In this document: positions 20,513 to 33,628 of the stretch, piece by piece
Layout of the letters: each line of letters starts with the position of its first letter
Numbering within the stretch: the first letter of the stretch is position 1
Assembly: GCA_030490835.1 (NCBI GenBank)
Contig: CM059971.1
Span: 39,914,012-39,978,011 of the forward strand
Direction of reading: 5' to 3'
From: Annona cherimola
Lineage: Eukaryota; Streptophyta; Magnoliopsida; Magnoliales; Annonaceae
DNA: 64,000 nt
The notes under the pieces: generated by a model
The model's input: the letters and a program-made list of their open reading frames with translations, nothing else
Databases searched by the model: none
What the model was told of the DNA's origin: nothing
Position numbers and translations under genes: made by a program

Positions 20513-23171
20513 TGTGGCGCCCTGAACCAAGGTGTCCACATAGGCCTTACTCCGGGATCTGGTCGATTGGTAAATGTGACTCAGGATTGTTGCCCTCATC
20601 ACGCGGCAGGTACTTTAATTGGATCCCGGCCAAAAAAAATTTCTTTCTTTCTCTTTCATCACATAAGCATACACTTTATTCATAATAGACTTGTCCATAT
20701 CTTCATAAAACTATTCATATCTTCTTTTTATTAAAATAATTCACATAAGTACAATCATGTTTGTAATATCCATGGCTTCAACATGATTATCATACATTTG
20801 TCCCTTTGGATGCATACATAGAACTGCATTTAAACTTTCAGGTCATTTCTACCTGACATCCTTTATGCGTCAGCTCCATAGCCTGTATTGTCATTTTGAA
20901 AACACATATGAGTAATAGTACTCAGTAAGCAAGCCTTTTTCTTTGGCAAGTAAACATTTTCCTTTCATTCAAATGTGTTTCTCCTTATTTGGTAGGAGAC
21001 ACTTACCAAGTGATTAATTACCAATGGGGCAGAAACCTTTCCATGGATTTCATGAGAATGCAATGCATTCATTCATTCATGACTTTTCTTGTGCCTCCAA
21101 CCTTTGGGAGAACGCTATCGGCACATAGCCCTTTCGACTTGGCAATAGTGAAGGGGGACCCTCTGATCCGCTTACTACCTCCACTGAAGCCCCTTCCTTG
21201 TGCACCATGTTCATACATACATATGCAAGCATGACTTGCTCCATAAAACTTGATAAATCATTTAGAGAGTAATTTAACAAGCAGTTAGCAAACATTTCAT
21301 GTAATACATTATAGGAATGACCATCCTTAAATATAATTCTTAAAACATGTGAGAAAATAATTTGCAATCATTTATAAATATTTTAGAAAGCATATAGCTT
21401 GCTTACCTCCTCAATCTGTGTCCTCATCGTTTTCCTTTCCTTTTCCTACACAAGGAAAAATGATATTTTATCTATATCATTCCATGTCTTAGATTGCTTT
21501 TTATGAGTGCTTTATAATCATTTATTACCTCATTTCTATAGAAGTTAATTTTATAAAGATACTTGGTCGTTACCTCCTTATATGGATTTTTTTATCCATA
21601 AATTCTTTTAAAATTCCATGCATATATCCTCATACATATATAAAAATAAATCTTAATTTTTTTCCAAAATCACGTTGTTCACTATTCATAGTTACCGTAG
21701 CAAATTACTGTAGAAGATTACTGTAGCAATTTAATTTTGCAAATCACTGTTTACATTTACTGTTCACCCGAGGTTACTGTTTCATAGCGACGTGGGTTAC
21801 TGTTCATGGGTTCTAAAAATTGATATTTTTTCCAAAAATAAAAAATACCATGTCATAGCTTATGCTTAGTATATCATGGAAAAATTCATACATTTCGAAT
21901 TTATCATTATTAACTTTGCCAAATAAATCGTTTTCTCCATATACTAAAAATCAACATAAATTCACTTAAGCATAATCCTTAATTACGAAAATCATGAGAT
22001 TAATATATCATGATTCCAAAATTATAATTATCATAATCATACCTCCTAAATCATCATTTATCAAATTTGGAGCATTATTTACACATATCATACATGATTT
22101 TCCCGAATGCTCTATATTCGCCCCAAATTTTCGATGTTTTGGCATAATTCCAACTAAGCATTATAACTTTACTTATTTTCTCATGCTTAGGCATTATCTA
22201 AGCATGGTTTTACCCTACTTAACACCCAAAAGAAATTTGGAAAGAAATCACTTACCCGACGTGGAGATTTCCCACTTTTTCTCACACTTTCTCTCTCTAA
22301 TTTTCTCCTCTTCTTTCTCCTCAAGGCTAAAACGCGGTGGGGGTGGAAAATGCTCAAATGGAGCTGGGTTCGTTATGCTTTGGACGTCCCCCCTTGGCCC
22401 CTATTTATCAGGCTCAATTTTTCATAAAATTGGATTTTAACCCTATTACTGGAGGTCTTAAATTGCAAATGTATTTTTTTTTATTTTCAAAGGTGCAAGG
22501 AGCCTTGTGCAGCCCACCCTAGGCCTGCTCCCGCCCCCTATGACAGCCTTATTTTTCTAGATTTTTTATTTATTTTAAGCTAATTAAATCCTAGCCCTTG
22601 ATTTATGATGATGATGATTTTAGATCATTGATTTTTGGTCAAATATCCACCCACCCCCTGCCATGACCCTGCAATAGCTGCTCTTCATTTATTATTTATT
22701 ATTTATTAATTATTTAATTCAATAAAAAGTCAAATGGATTTTAATGAAAAAGATAAGTTACTTTTTGATCCCCATTTGACATTTAATCTTGACTCTTGGT
22801 TTGTGATTTTTATGACATTTAACCCATTCATCATGAATTTTTAACCATCCATAAAATATTTCATCGAAATCCGACGCCCGGATTGCAAATTATGAATTTT
22901 TCTTTAATTTTCTACTAAAATCCAAAATTGGATTAAAATATCAAAAATAATTGTTATTTCGTCCTGTAGTGATTAAATCTCCTTTTTCATCTTTCGTGAT
23001 TAAGTTAATCCAAGTGATTAACCATTAATAACCTTGGTTACTATTCACGTGATTTAATCCTACAATTGCATTTCTTTAACCTCTAATACACATGTTTTCA
23101 TACTCATGAATATATATTTCATTAATACATTACCTAGGATCTATACACGTGTCTAAGATTGGGGTTTCACA
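20513..23171 (-). repeat. array LTR A3 (2,659 bp)
   Basis: TGTGGCGCC to GGTTTCACA; collinear with A1 and A2. Confidence 0.92.
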
Positions 23172-23806
23172 ATCCTCCCCTCATTACATTAGGTTTCGTC
23201 CCGAAACTTGTTATTTTCCATTACGCTTCTGCTACGCAATTTTCATCTTATCGTATCATAAATCATCAATCATCTCTAATAAAGAGGTCGGTAGCCACTG
23301 CTCTATTTCCATATACACATGACATATATTTGTAAATTTAATTTTATAGCAAAGAATCATCTTTGCATCAAAATATCATCTATTCATTAATCTTTCAAAA
23401 GTCGATTAGCCTCTTCCGACTTTTGTTAATTCCTTTTCACTACATAGTGTCTACAACTAGGTCATGCCTATGTAGACTACAATCTAGTCTTATTTCCATA
23501 AACCCATCATTATTATGGAGAGATAATCCTCTCGCACCTATCTTCAAATGCATCAACATTGGAAAATAATTTTAAACAATTCATTTTCTTCCTTAATCTA
23601 CGACATTCCAATCCTATATCATGATATATGATACCATCTTCTGTGGTATCACACCTTTCCTATCATCTATAATTTTTCTCTTTCTACGCCCATTTACCAA
23701 TCCTTGTTCTGATACCAATTTCTGTGGCATCAGACCAATCCTTTCATCATCGTTTATTTTCTCCTTCTCCCGCCTATTTACAAATCCTTGCTCTGATACC
23801 ATCTTC
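23172..23806 (-). other. array internal domain INT3 (635 bp)
   Basis: PPT complement at 23172, hairpin at 23192-23208, three PBS-like repeats between about 23630 and 23806. No supported ORF. Confidence 0.88.
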
Positions 23807-26442
23807 TGTGGCACCCCGAACCGAGGTGTCCACATAGGCCTTACTCCGGGATCTTTTCGATTGGTAATTGTGAGCCAAGATTGTTGCCCTGATCAAGCGA
23901 CGGGTACTTTAATTGGATCCCGTCCAAAAAAAAATTTCTTTCTTTTTCTTTCATCACATAAGCATCCACTTTATTTATAATAGACTCATCCATATCTTCA
24001 TAAAATCATTCATATCTTCTTTTTATTAAAATAATTCACATAAGTACAATCATGTTTGTAATATCCATGACTTCAACATGATTATCATACATTCATCCTT
24101 TTGGACGCATACATAGAACTACAATTAAATTTGTAGGTCATTTCTACCTGGCATCCTTTATGAGTCAGCTCCATAGCATGTATTGTCATTTTGAAAACAC
24201 ATATGAGTAATAATACTCAGTAAGCAAGCCTTTTTCTTTGGCAAGTAAGTATTTTCCTTTCATTCAAATGCATTTCTCCCATTTGGTAGGAGATACTTAC
24301 CAAGTGATCAATTACCAATGGGACAGAAATCTTTTCATGCATTTCATGAGAATGCAATGCATTTATTCATTCATTCATGACTTTCCTTGTGCCTCCAACC
24401 TCTGGGAGGACGCCGCCAGCACACAACCCTTGCGACTTGGCAATAGTGAAGGGGGACCCTCTGATCCACTTACTACCTCCGCCAAAGCGTCTTCCTTGTG
24501 CACCATGTTCATACATACATATGCCGGCATGACATGCTCCATAAAACTTGATAAATCATTTAGAGAGTAATTTAACAAGCAGTTAACAATCATTTCATGT
24601 AAAACATTATAGGAATAACCATCTTTAAATATAATTTATAAAACATGTGAGCAAACAATTTGCAATCATTTAGAAATATTTTAAAAAGCATATAGCTTGC
24701 TTACCTCTTAAGTCTGTGTCCTTTTCCTTTGCCTTTCCTATAAAGGAAAAATAATATTTCTTCTATGTCATTCTATGTCTTAAATTGCTTCCCATGAGTG
24801 CTTTATAATCATTCATTACCTCATTTCTATAGAGGTTAATTTTATAAAGATACTTGGTCATTACCTCCTTATATGGAATTTTTTATCCATAAATCCTTTA
24901 AAAATTTCATTCATATATCCTCATAAACATATAAAAATAAATCTCAATTTTTTCCCAAAATTATGTTGTTCACTGTTCATACTACTGTAGCAAAATTACT
25001 GTAACAAATCACTGTTCACAGCGACGTGGGATACTGTTCACGGATTCCAGAAATTAATATTTTTTTCAAAAACAAATACCATGACATAGCTTATGCTTAG
25101 TATATCATGGAAAAATTCATACATTTCGAATTTATGATTATTAACTTGGCCAAATAAATCGTTTTCTCCATATACTAAAAATCAACATAAATTCACTTAA
25201 GCATAATCCTTAATTACAAAAATCATGAGATTAATATATCATGATTCCAACATTATAATTATCATAATCATACCTCCTAAATCATCATTTATCAAATTTG
25301 GAGCATTATTTACACAGATCATACATGATTTTCCCGAATGCTCTATCTTCGCTCCAAATTTTCGATGTTTTGGCATAGTTCCAATTCAGCATTATAAATT
25401 TACTTATTTTCTCATGCTTAGCAATTATCTAAGCATGGTTTTACCCTACTTAACACCCAAAATAAATTTGAAAAGAAATCATTTACCCGACGTGGTGATT
25501 TCCCTCTTTTTCTCACACTTTCTCTCTTTAATTTTCTCCTCTTCTTTCTCCTCAAGGCTAAAACGTGGTGGGGGTGGAAAATGCTCAAATGGAGCTGGGT
25601 TTGTTATGCTTTGGACGTCCCCCCTTGGCCCCTATTTATCAGGCTTAATTTTTCATAAAATTGGATTTTAACCCCCTTACTGGAGGTCTTAAATTGCAAA
25701 TGTATTTTTTTTTAATTTTCAAAGGTGCAAGGAACCTTGTGCAGCCCACCCTAGGCCTGCTCCCGCCCCCCTATGACAGCCTTATTTTTCAAGATTTTTT
25801 ATTTATTAAAATTTATTTATTTTAAGCTAATTTAATCCTAACCCTTGATTTAAGATGATGATGATTTTAGACCATTGATTTTTGGTCAAATATCCACCCA
25901 CCCCCTGCCATGCCCCTGCAATATCTGCTGTTCATTTATTATTTATTATTTTTTAATTATTTAATTCACTAAAAAGTCAAATGGATTTTAATGAAAAAGA
26001 TAAGTTACTTTTTGATCCCCATTTGACTTTTAATCTTGACCCCTGGTTTGTGATTTTATCACATCTTAACCAATTCATCATATTCATCATGAATTTTTAA
26101 CCATCCATAAAAAATTTCATCTAAATCCGATGCCCGGATTGCAAATTATGAATTTTTCTTTAATTTTCCACTAAAATCAAAAATTGAATTAAAATATCAA
26201 AAAGAATTGATATTTTGTCCTGTAGTGATTAAATCTCCTTTTTTGTCTTTTCGTGATTAAGTTAATCCAAGTGATTAACCCTTAATCACCTTGGTAACTA
26301 TTCACGTGCACTATTTACGTAGTTTAATCCCACAATTGCATTTATTTAACCTCTAATACACATGCTTTCATACTTATGAATATATATCTCATTAATACAT
26401 TACCTAGGGTTTTATACACGTGTCTAAGATTGGAGTTTCACA
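23807..26442 (-). repeat. array LTR A4 (2,636 bp)
   Basis: TGTGGCACC to AGTTTCACA; collinear with the others. It shares with A6 and with the inner duplication of A5 a variant at about 23963-23985 (ATCCACTTTATTTATAATAG), hinting at exchange among units. Confidence 0.92.
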
Positions 26443-27077
26443 ATCCTCCCCCCCCTTACATTAGGTTTCGTCCCCAAACCTGTCATTTTCTATTAGGCTT
26501 CTGCTGCGCAATTTTCGACTTATCATATCATCAATCATCAGTCATCTCTAATAAACATGTCAGTATCCACTACTCTCTTTCCATATACACATGACATATA
26601 TGTGTAAACTTAATTTTATAGCAAAGAATCATCTCTGCAACAAAATATCATCTATTCATTAATCTTTCAAAAGTCGATTAGCCTCTTCCGACTTTTGTAA
26701 ATTCCTTTTCACTACATAGTATCTACAACTAGGTCATGCCTGTGTAGACTACAATCTAGTCTTATTTCCATAAACCCATCATTATTGTGGAGAGATAATC
26801 CCCTCGCACCTATCTTCAAATGCATCAAGATTGGAAAATAATTCCAAACAATTCATTTTCTTCCTTAATCTATGACATTCCAATTCTATATCATGATATA
26901 TGATACCATCTTCTGTGGTATCACATCTTTCCTATCATCCATAATTTTTCTCTTTCCATGCCCATTTACAATCCTTGCTCTAATACCAATTTCTATGGCA
27001 TCAGACCTATTCTTTCATCATCCTTTATTTTCTCCTTCTCCCACTTATTTACCAATCCTTGCTCTGATACCATCTTC
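26443..27077 (-). other. array internal domain INT4 (635 bp)
   Basis: PPT complement with a nine-C run, GGTTTCG hairpin with one arm mismatch at about 26465-26481, three PBS-like repeats between about 26895 and 27077. No supported ORF. Confidence 0.88.
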
Positions 27078-27389
27078 TGTGGCGCCCTAAACCGAGGTGT
27101 CCACATAGGCCTTACTCCGGGATCTTGTCGATCGATAAATGTGACTCGGGATTGTTGCCCTGATCACGCGGCGGGTACTTTAATTGGATCCCAGCCAAAA
27201 AAAAATTCTTTCTTTTTCTTTCATCACATAAGCATACACTTTATTCATAATAGTCTCATCCATATCTTCATAAAACCATTCATATCTTCTTTTTATCAAA
27301 ATAATTCAATAAGTACAATCATGTTTGTAATATCCATGACTTCAACATGATTATCATGCATTTGTTCCTTTGGACGCATACATAGAACT

Positions 27390-27632
27390 GTGACTCAAGA
27401 TTGTTGCCCAGATCGTTCGGCGGGTACTTTAATTGGATCCCGTCCAAAAAAGATTTACTTTCTTTTTCTTTCATTGCATAAGCATCCACTTTATTTATAA
27501 TAGACTCATCCATATCTTCATAAAATCATTCATATCTTCTTTTTATTAAAATAATTTACATAAGTACAATCATGTTTGTAATATCCATGACTTCAACATG
27601 ATTATCATACATTTGTTCCTTTGGACGTATAC
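27390..27632. repeat. partial duplication of the LTR 5' segment within A5
   Basis: It repeats the segment 27140-27387 of the same LTR; the junction is at ...AGAACTG/TGACTC. The second copy carries the A4/A6 sequence variant rather than that of the first copy. Confidence 0.75.
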
Positions 27633-30600
27633 TGTGAAACCCCAACCTAAGTAAGATTCAATGTGTGCATTGAATAGGTACATGTGACTTATATATGATT
27701 AAATAGAATTTTTGGATGATTTTAGGATTTTATGATATGTTACAATTAGGGTTCCACTAAGAATGGTGATTAAAAATTTAATCGCCGGAGCCGAAAGTGA
27801 GTCGGTATGACCCAAAGGGCTTAATGAGGATTTAAAGGTGACAAGGTGTCATGAATAATCATGATTAATTTATGGAGATTAAAGTGTAATTATGGAATTA
27901 TGTTGGAAAACACTAGAAAATTCATAACCCAACGCCTGTAAGGCGGATTCAAGCGAAATTTGAAAAGGAAGTTGATGATGTTGGGCTTGATATTATGGAA
28001 TTATTGGGTTATAAAAATCCTTGATGAAATTGGATTAATGATTTATTGATTATATCTCAATTTCAACCGTTAACTTTAAACGGCTATAACTTGAGCTAGG
28101 AAAATCGGATTGAGATGAAATTTGAAAAGGTTGAATGAAATAATGAGATGCACATTTTGGAAGGCTTAGATTAAGCTTAAAATTTTGGGAAAATTCCTGC
28201 ATTAGAAAAGGTGTATACCGTTGACTTTTACACCTCAAAAGTACCATGTATTTACGGCAAAAGGTGCATCAATTGAATGCAATTTTTAATGATCCAAATA
28301 GGTGTCAAATGCAGGTGAAATGCAAGCTATTTTATGATTAAAACTGTGTGGAAATTCGTGGTTTATGCTGCTGGAATTAATGAGCTAGATGTGAGCTCAA
28401 AGGGAGCTAGGCAAGGTGGCAATGCATGGACATTCCAAGCAGTTGCTGTTTGGATTTTTGTGAATTTTTATTTTATAAATAATGCACATAAATAGCTGAC
28501 ATGATGGGATATATAAACAAGCATTTATTTATGTGAAAAAAATTCAAGAAAATTCGTGAACAGCAGCTGCCCTTGATGAATGAAAAGTGGACAGCTTGTT
28601 TGCATACAATTGACGTGCAATGCTAAGTGTGATTTCTGCAATTTTTGGTAAATTTTTTTTATACCAAATTAATGCATTAATTAAGAGGCAATTAGGTATA
28701 TAGATTACCCACATATTGGAATTTTAAAAATGGAAAAAATGGCTGGAAAAATGGGCAGCAGCTGGATGTTATGGTGGAAGCAGATTGACGGTCAAGATGA
28801 GGGCAGATTCTTGGTTTTATTAAAAGGTGTAAAAATTATTTTACTTGGCTAAGATTAATATATCACATTAAGAGGATAAGTAAGCATTAATTGGCTGTGG
28901 AAAAAAAGCTCCAAAGGTGGGGCCCATAGCTAGAAATTCCAGCCCTACCAAGGAGTGCACGTTCACATGAGAGAGAGAGAGCCCTTGGAAATTTCCAAGT
29001 GCTGGAAATTCTTCCCCAAGCAACAGCAGCTCACGTCCCCAACTTGGACATCAAGGAGGAAGGAAAATAGGAGAAAAAGAAGGGGAAAAGGAGAGATCAC
29101 CCGTTTAATAAAGTAAGTATATAATTATTTTGATTTTATGCATCAAATCTGGAAATTATATGATGTTGAAAACTAAATTATGGTATGAACAGTAAATGGA
29201 TTAATTTTAGTATGAAAATGTTTAAGAAGCCTTATGGGGTGATTAAGGAAATACAAAATTTTCAGCTTAAAATAATAAGAAATTTGGAAATTAAAAATCT
29301 GAGAACATTAGCCCAAACAGGGTAAAACGGGTGACAGGATCAGCTATAGAAAATGATTTTTAGTAATTTTTATACAAGAATGTTTGAGCTGAAAATTTTA
29401 CAGGATATATAAGATATATTTATTATTACAATAAAAAATTAAAAATTAGATTTTTATGGGTTTAAATATACCCCATAATTAACGTCATTCAGGCTGTCTG
29501 AAAATGGATTCTGCTGTCCAGCAAGGTAAAAATGACGAAATAAATATATAATGTCAATATTTCGTGCTGAAATTTTTATTAAAGTTAATTAATGAATTTA
29601 TTAAGTTATGGTATAAATTTTAGATCAAAAATAATTTATTTGATATTAATTCAAGTTTTTAAGATTTCAGTACACCTGATTTCAGCATATGTGGATAGTT
29701 TGAGAAAAAATCAAAAAGAAATATGAAACCGATGTAGAAATGATCCAAATTGATATATGTGTTAAATACTTAAATAGTTATTACTAAAAGTGAGATTATA
29801 TGCTGAAATTTCGGATTTATATAATTGCCTAAGGTTATGTGTCAAAAGACACGTTAAACGGGTGAAAAATGGGTTCCAAACTAGCTGTTCTGGAAACCTA
29901 TGACAAGAGGATTTAAACCCCATAAAAATACCCTAAATGCAGTGGTATTTAAGGGTAATTAACCTGCTGAAATATGGATTAAATTTCTGTCTTGGAAAAT
30001 TTTATGAAATATCTTATGTATATGTTGCCAAATGGGCATATGAGAAGGAATAAATATGCAAGGTTGATGAATGACTTGTGAAATTTGGTTTTGTGAAAAA
30101 ATGCATGAAAATATGATATATTTTATGAATATATTTCTGTTTAGAAAAATTTTCCATAACATATATTATATGTGTCATTAAGAGGGTTTAAGTGCAAGAT
30201 ATGCATGATGGAAAGGGGTAATGAGTTAATGTGATTTGCTAAAATGCAAAATGGATGGAAATATGTTGAAACTTGTAAAAAAGGTGATTTTTTGATAATC
30301 TTTGTTAATCTCAAAATTTGGGATTGATATATGAAGCTTAAACTCATGAACATGTGCTTAAAGTAAGCACTAATGAAGGAAATGTGAAAAACGGATGAGT
30401 AAATGACAGATGAAGGATCTATGTTAATGAAAAATATATGGGTTGGAAAACTAAGTTATGTGTAAGCATATGAGATTTTTATGTATAAATGCAATGTCGT
30501 GTTTATGCGTATAGGCAAGGAAAAGAATGGAGGAAAAGGGATTATGGCGATCTCAGGTAAGCAAGCAAACTTTCTAAAATGTCATTTTCTTTCTATGTGA

Positions 30601-31625
30601 TTGATATGATTGAATTGTCTATGTTTATGTTTTAACGAATGGGCAAGCACAAGTTTTGAATATGACGGCTTTAATGCAAAGCCATAAGTTTTGAAAAATT
30701 ATGACTTTAATGAAAAGTCCTAAGGTTTGCTTCATGAGAAGCAAGCGACACTTCTTAACATAAATAATTTATCCTAAGTGTTGCCAAGGATGGGAATGCT
30801 TCATGTTAATGGAATTGAGAAATTTTGCTTATAAGTAAGCAAGTTCTCTATGCTAATGCTTTTTAAGGATTTCATGTTTGATACCGATGGTTTTAAGAAT
30901 TTGCTTTTAAGTAAGCAAGTTCTATATGATATTGTTTCAACAGCATTTTATAAGAAAAAGGAATTTTATCCTTTTTCACAAAATATTGTTTGTAAATGAG
31001 TTTTGAGTTATTTCTACAATAACTAGCGATAAACAATGATGAAAAAGATTTGTTTTGCTAGGTCAAGATAATTAAATAGTAAATGATGTTTTGGACATAG
31101 TCTATATGTTTTGAAATGATGTTCGAAAAGTTTTGATTTCCTTTAGATAAGGAAATCTATGTTAAAAATGTTAGAAAAATGTTTATACGGATGTGTTAAA
31201 AAGGGATTTATGGATGACCAACCTCCTATGATTCATTTCATAAAATGGTTTGATTTCAGGTTGCTTAATGACATGCAAAAGACTGTGCAATTTCCCTTTA
31301 TGTAAAAATGATTGATATGTGGACAATTATTAAATTTTTAGGTTTTGGACAAGGGGATAACAAAATTGCATAACTTTTGTAAACAAAAAGTCCTGAAATG
31401 GAAACCAAGCAAATATTAGAGAAAAATATGATTTATTTATGGAAATCCAAAGGATTTAAAATTCTTTTATTAAAAGGATTTTAAGATGTATTTTTTCTCA
31501 AACATTTCAAATGTTTATCAAAATATTTTACTCAAAACATTTCTAAAAGAACTTAAGGAAGGTCATCCTAAAATTAGATTTCAAATAACAACTTGTTAAA
31601 GTGGGTACGCTCACTTACAAGTTGA

Positions 31626-31788
31626 CACGGACTGCGGTCTGTGATGTGATTTTGAAAATTATTCTTAAATATAGACTTCGGTCTAAGATTTTTGTGCATA
31701 TGGATGCAGGCTACGGTTTGTGATCCCGGTTTAAAAGGACATGGGCTGCGGTCTGTGGTTCTTCAAACCAAAATGGACTGCGGTCCGT
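31626..31788 (+). repeat. five C(UNCG)G-tetraloop hairpin motifs
   Basis: Hairpins at 31626-31643 (CACGGAC-TGCG-GTCTGTG), 31672-31685 (TAGAC-TTCG-GTCTA), 31706-31721 (GCAGGC-TACG-GTTTGT), 31740-31757 (CATGGGC-TGCG-GTCTGTG) and 31773-31788 (ATGGAC-TGCG-GTCCGT). Every loop fits UNCG and every closing pair is C-G; stems differ but remain paired, some through G-U. Confidence 0.75.
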
Positions 31789-32290
31789 CAGGATAATGTA
31801 CGGTGCACCGATACAAGAAATAGGCTGGTTGTAGAGCACGATTGGGATGACCGGGGCCCACTCTATATAAATCCTAGTCGCTAAGGGATGACAGGAGTGC
31901 CAGCGGCGCCCTCCCTGAGATGAGAGCAGGATAAATAAACAGCCGCTGGGCTACCGTGTTGTTAAGGATTCTCTTCCAAAAGGTAGCATCATCACTTGCT
32001 AAGTGTCACTACTGGATGGGGAGAAATGTATTTGCTTATGTTTTATTTCTGAAAAGCTCAAACATTGGGTCATGAAAATATGATTTTATAAAAGAATCCT
32101 AAAGGAATTTTTATGAAATAATTACCCTAAAAGAAAGGGTGTTTTACACAAAAGTGTAAATAACAGGAATTAAAGGAAATGTGTTTATGCAAATGCATTT
32201 ATGAAAATGATTTACATATTTTGTTTCCCTTGTTTGCTATAAACAAGCCCCAATACGGGGAATTATGAAAAGAATTTATGTGAAACTTGA

Positions 32291-32846
32291 GATGGACATA
32301 AGAATGTTCATTTCTAAAAGAACCTAAATGATAAGGGTTTATGGACGTAAAACGTCCTATGTTAATTTGTTGGATTTTATAATGAAAAAATATTTTTGGA
32401 CATAAAAGTGTCCTTTGCCGAGAAAGGCTTATGTGATTAATGTTTTAGGACATATGAATGTCCATTGCCAAAGGAAATTATGTGAAAAATGTTTTGAGAC
32501 ATAAAATGTCTCCTGGCTAAAGGATTTTATGATGGTTTATGTTAATGATGTTTTGAGACATGATGTGTCTCCTTTGACTAAGCATTTATAAGAAAAATGT
32601 TTTGGACGTAAAACGTCCACTGGCAACTAATGATTTCATGTAATGTCTATGAACATTGAAAATGTTCATATAACAATTAAAGGGATTCTATCAGAGAAGG
32701 TAAAACGTGTATGTTTTTCTTTAACAAGCCTCATGTGGCTTGTATATGATTTTAATAATGAATGCTTGATGAAAATGTTCAAGGACATGGAATTGTCCTC
32801 ATGAACAAAAGATTTCATGATAGTATTTTAGGACATATATATGTCC
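32291..32846. repeat. series of GGACAT...ATGTCC palindromes, ~50-bp period
   Basis: Palindromes start at about 32293, 32343, 32398, 32448, 32496, 32555, 32604, 32651, 32783 and 32831. Arms vary in step: GGACGT/ACGTCC, GGACAT/ATGTCC, GAGACAT/ATGTCTC, GAACATT/AATGTTC. Loops are 3-5 bases. Confidence 0.78.
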
Positions 32847-33628
32847 TCAAATAACAGGTGTTCAAGATGTTTATGAAAAAGGTTTTCAAGGAAGCCTTGC
32901 CCTAAAGATAAAATGTTTGCTTACTGAGTTGTCACTCACATTTTGTTTTCCTAACCCATAGACAGGTGAAAGAAGAGATCTGGCAAAGGAACGGGAGCCA
33001 TCCATTGAAGAAATGGAAAGTTATGATAAGTTTCATGTACTAAGGTATGCTAATGTCTATGTGAACTTAATTAGAATTTTAAGTTCTATATATGATTCAA
33101 AGATTGAATCTATGAATGTATGGATGTATGGATTGTAAAATGTAATGCTTAAGTCAAGGAAACTTTCACTGTAGAAAGGCATGAAAAGATGCTATGAGTT
33201 TGTGTATATGAACTTAGTTAGAATTCTAAGTTCCATGTGAATCAAGGACTGAATGTATGCAAGTATGATATGTACAATGATTGAGTGTATAATGACAGAC
33301 ATGTAAAGATGCTATGAATGAAATGATGAATTTTATTACAAGCGAAATGTCCCAATGTGTGATGATTGTCATGTCAAGTTTATGATTGATGACAGATAAA
33401 TAAACGAAAAAAAATTTGGACGTATTCCAATTAAGAACCCGCCGAGTGATCAGGGCAACAATCCTGATTCACATTTACCAATCGATAGATCTTGAGGTAA
33501 GGAAGTGACGTCTCGGTTTGGGGCGCTACACATACATAGAACTGCAATTAAACTTTCAGGTCATTTCTACCTAGCATCCTTTATGAGTCAGTTTCATAGC
33601 CTGTATTGTCATTTCGAAAACACATATG

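Larger units (their letters stand above)
30557..32965 (+). other. intron-like interval in L2
   Basis: The left edge reads CTCAG/GTAAGCAAGC, a near-ideal plant splice donor. The right edge reads TTTTGTTTTCCTAACCCATAG ACAG/GTG, with a T-rich stretch, CTAAC and AG. Just inside the right edge is TTTGCTTACTGAGT (about 32924), the near-complement of the donor. The same pair brackets an interval in the other gypsy LTRs here. Splicing is inferred, not shown. Confidence 0.5.
27633..33530 (+). mobile_element. L2: solo LTR of a long-LTR gypsy element (5,898 bp)
   Basis: It begins TGTGAAACCC and ends GGGCGCTACA. Flanks are TATAC (27628-27632) and CATAC (33531-33535), one mismatch; other array LTRs have GCATACATAG at the site, so the original TSD was CATAC. 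It contains no gag, pol, PBS or PPT. It is related to the gypsy-2 LTR read in reverse, for example 29885-29965 against 52200-52265, but about 2 kb longer because of an expanded middle (30557-32965). No gene is supported. Confidence 0.88.

Noticed and set aside
31858..31870. CTCTATATAAATCC as TATA box of L2
   Set aside because: It fits a TATA box but lies inside the intron-like interval, far downstream of the donor, and is not obviously kept in L3; too weak to call.
27633..33530. L2 as a complete element with two short LTRs and an internal region
   Set aside because: No internal TG...CA pair, PBS, PPT or gag/pol is visible, and it is collinear with single LTRs L3 and gypsy-2; a solo LTR is simpler.
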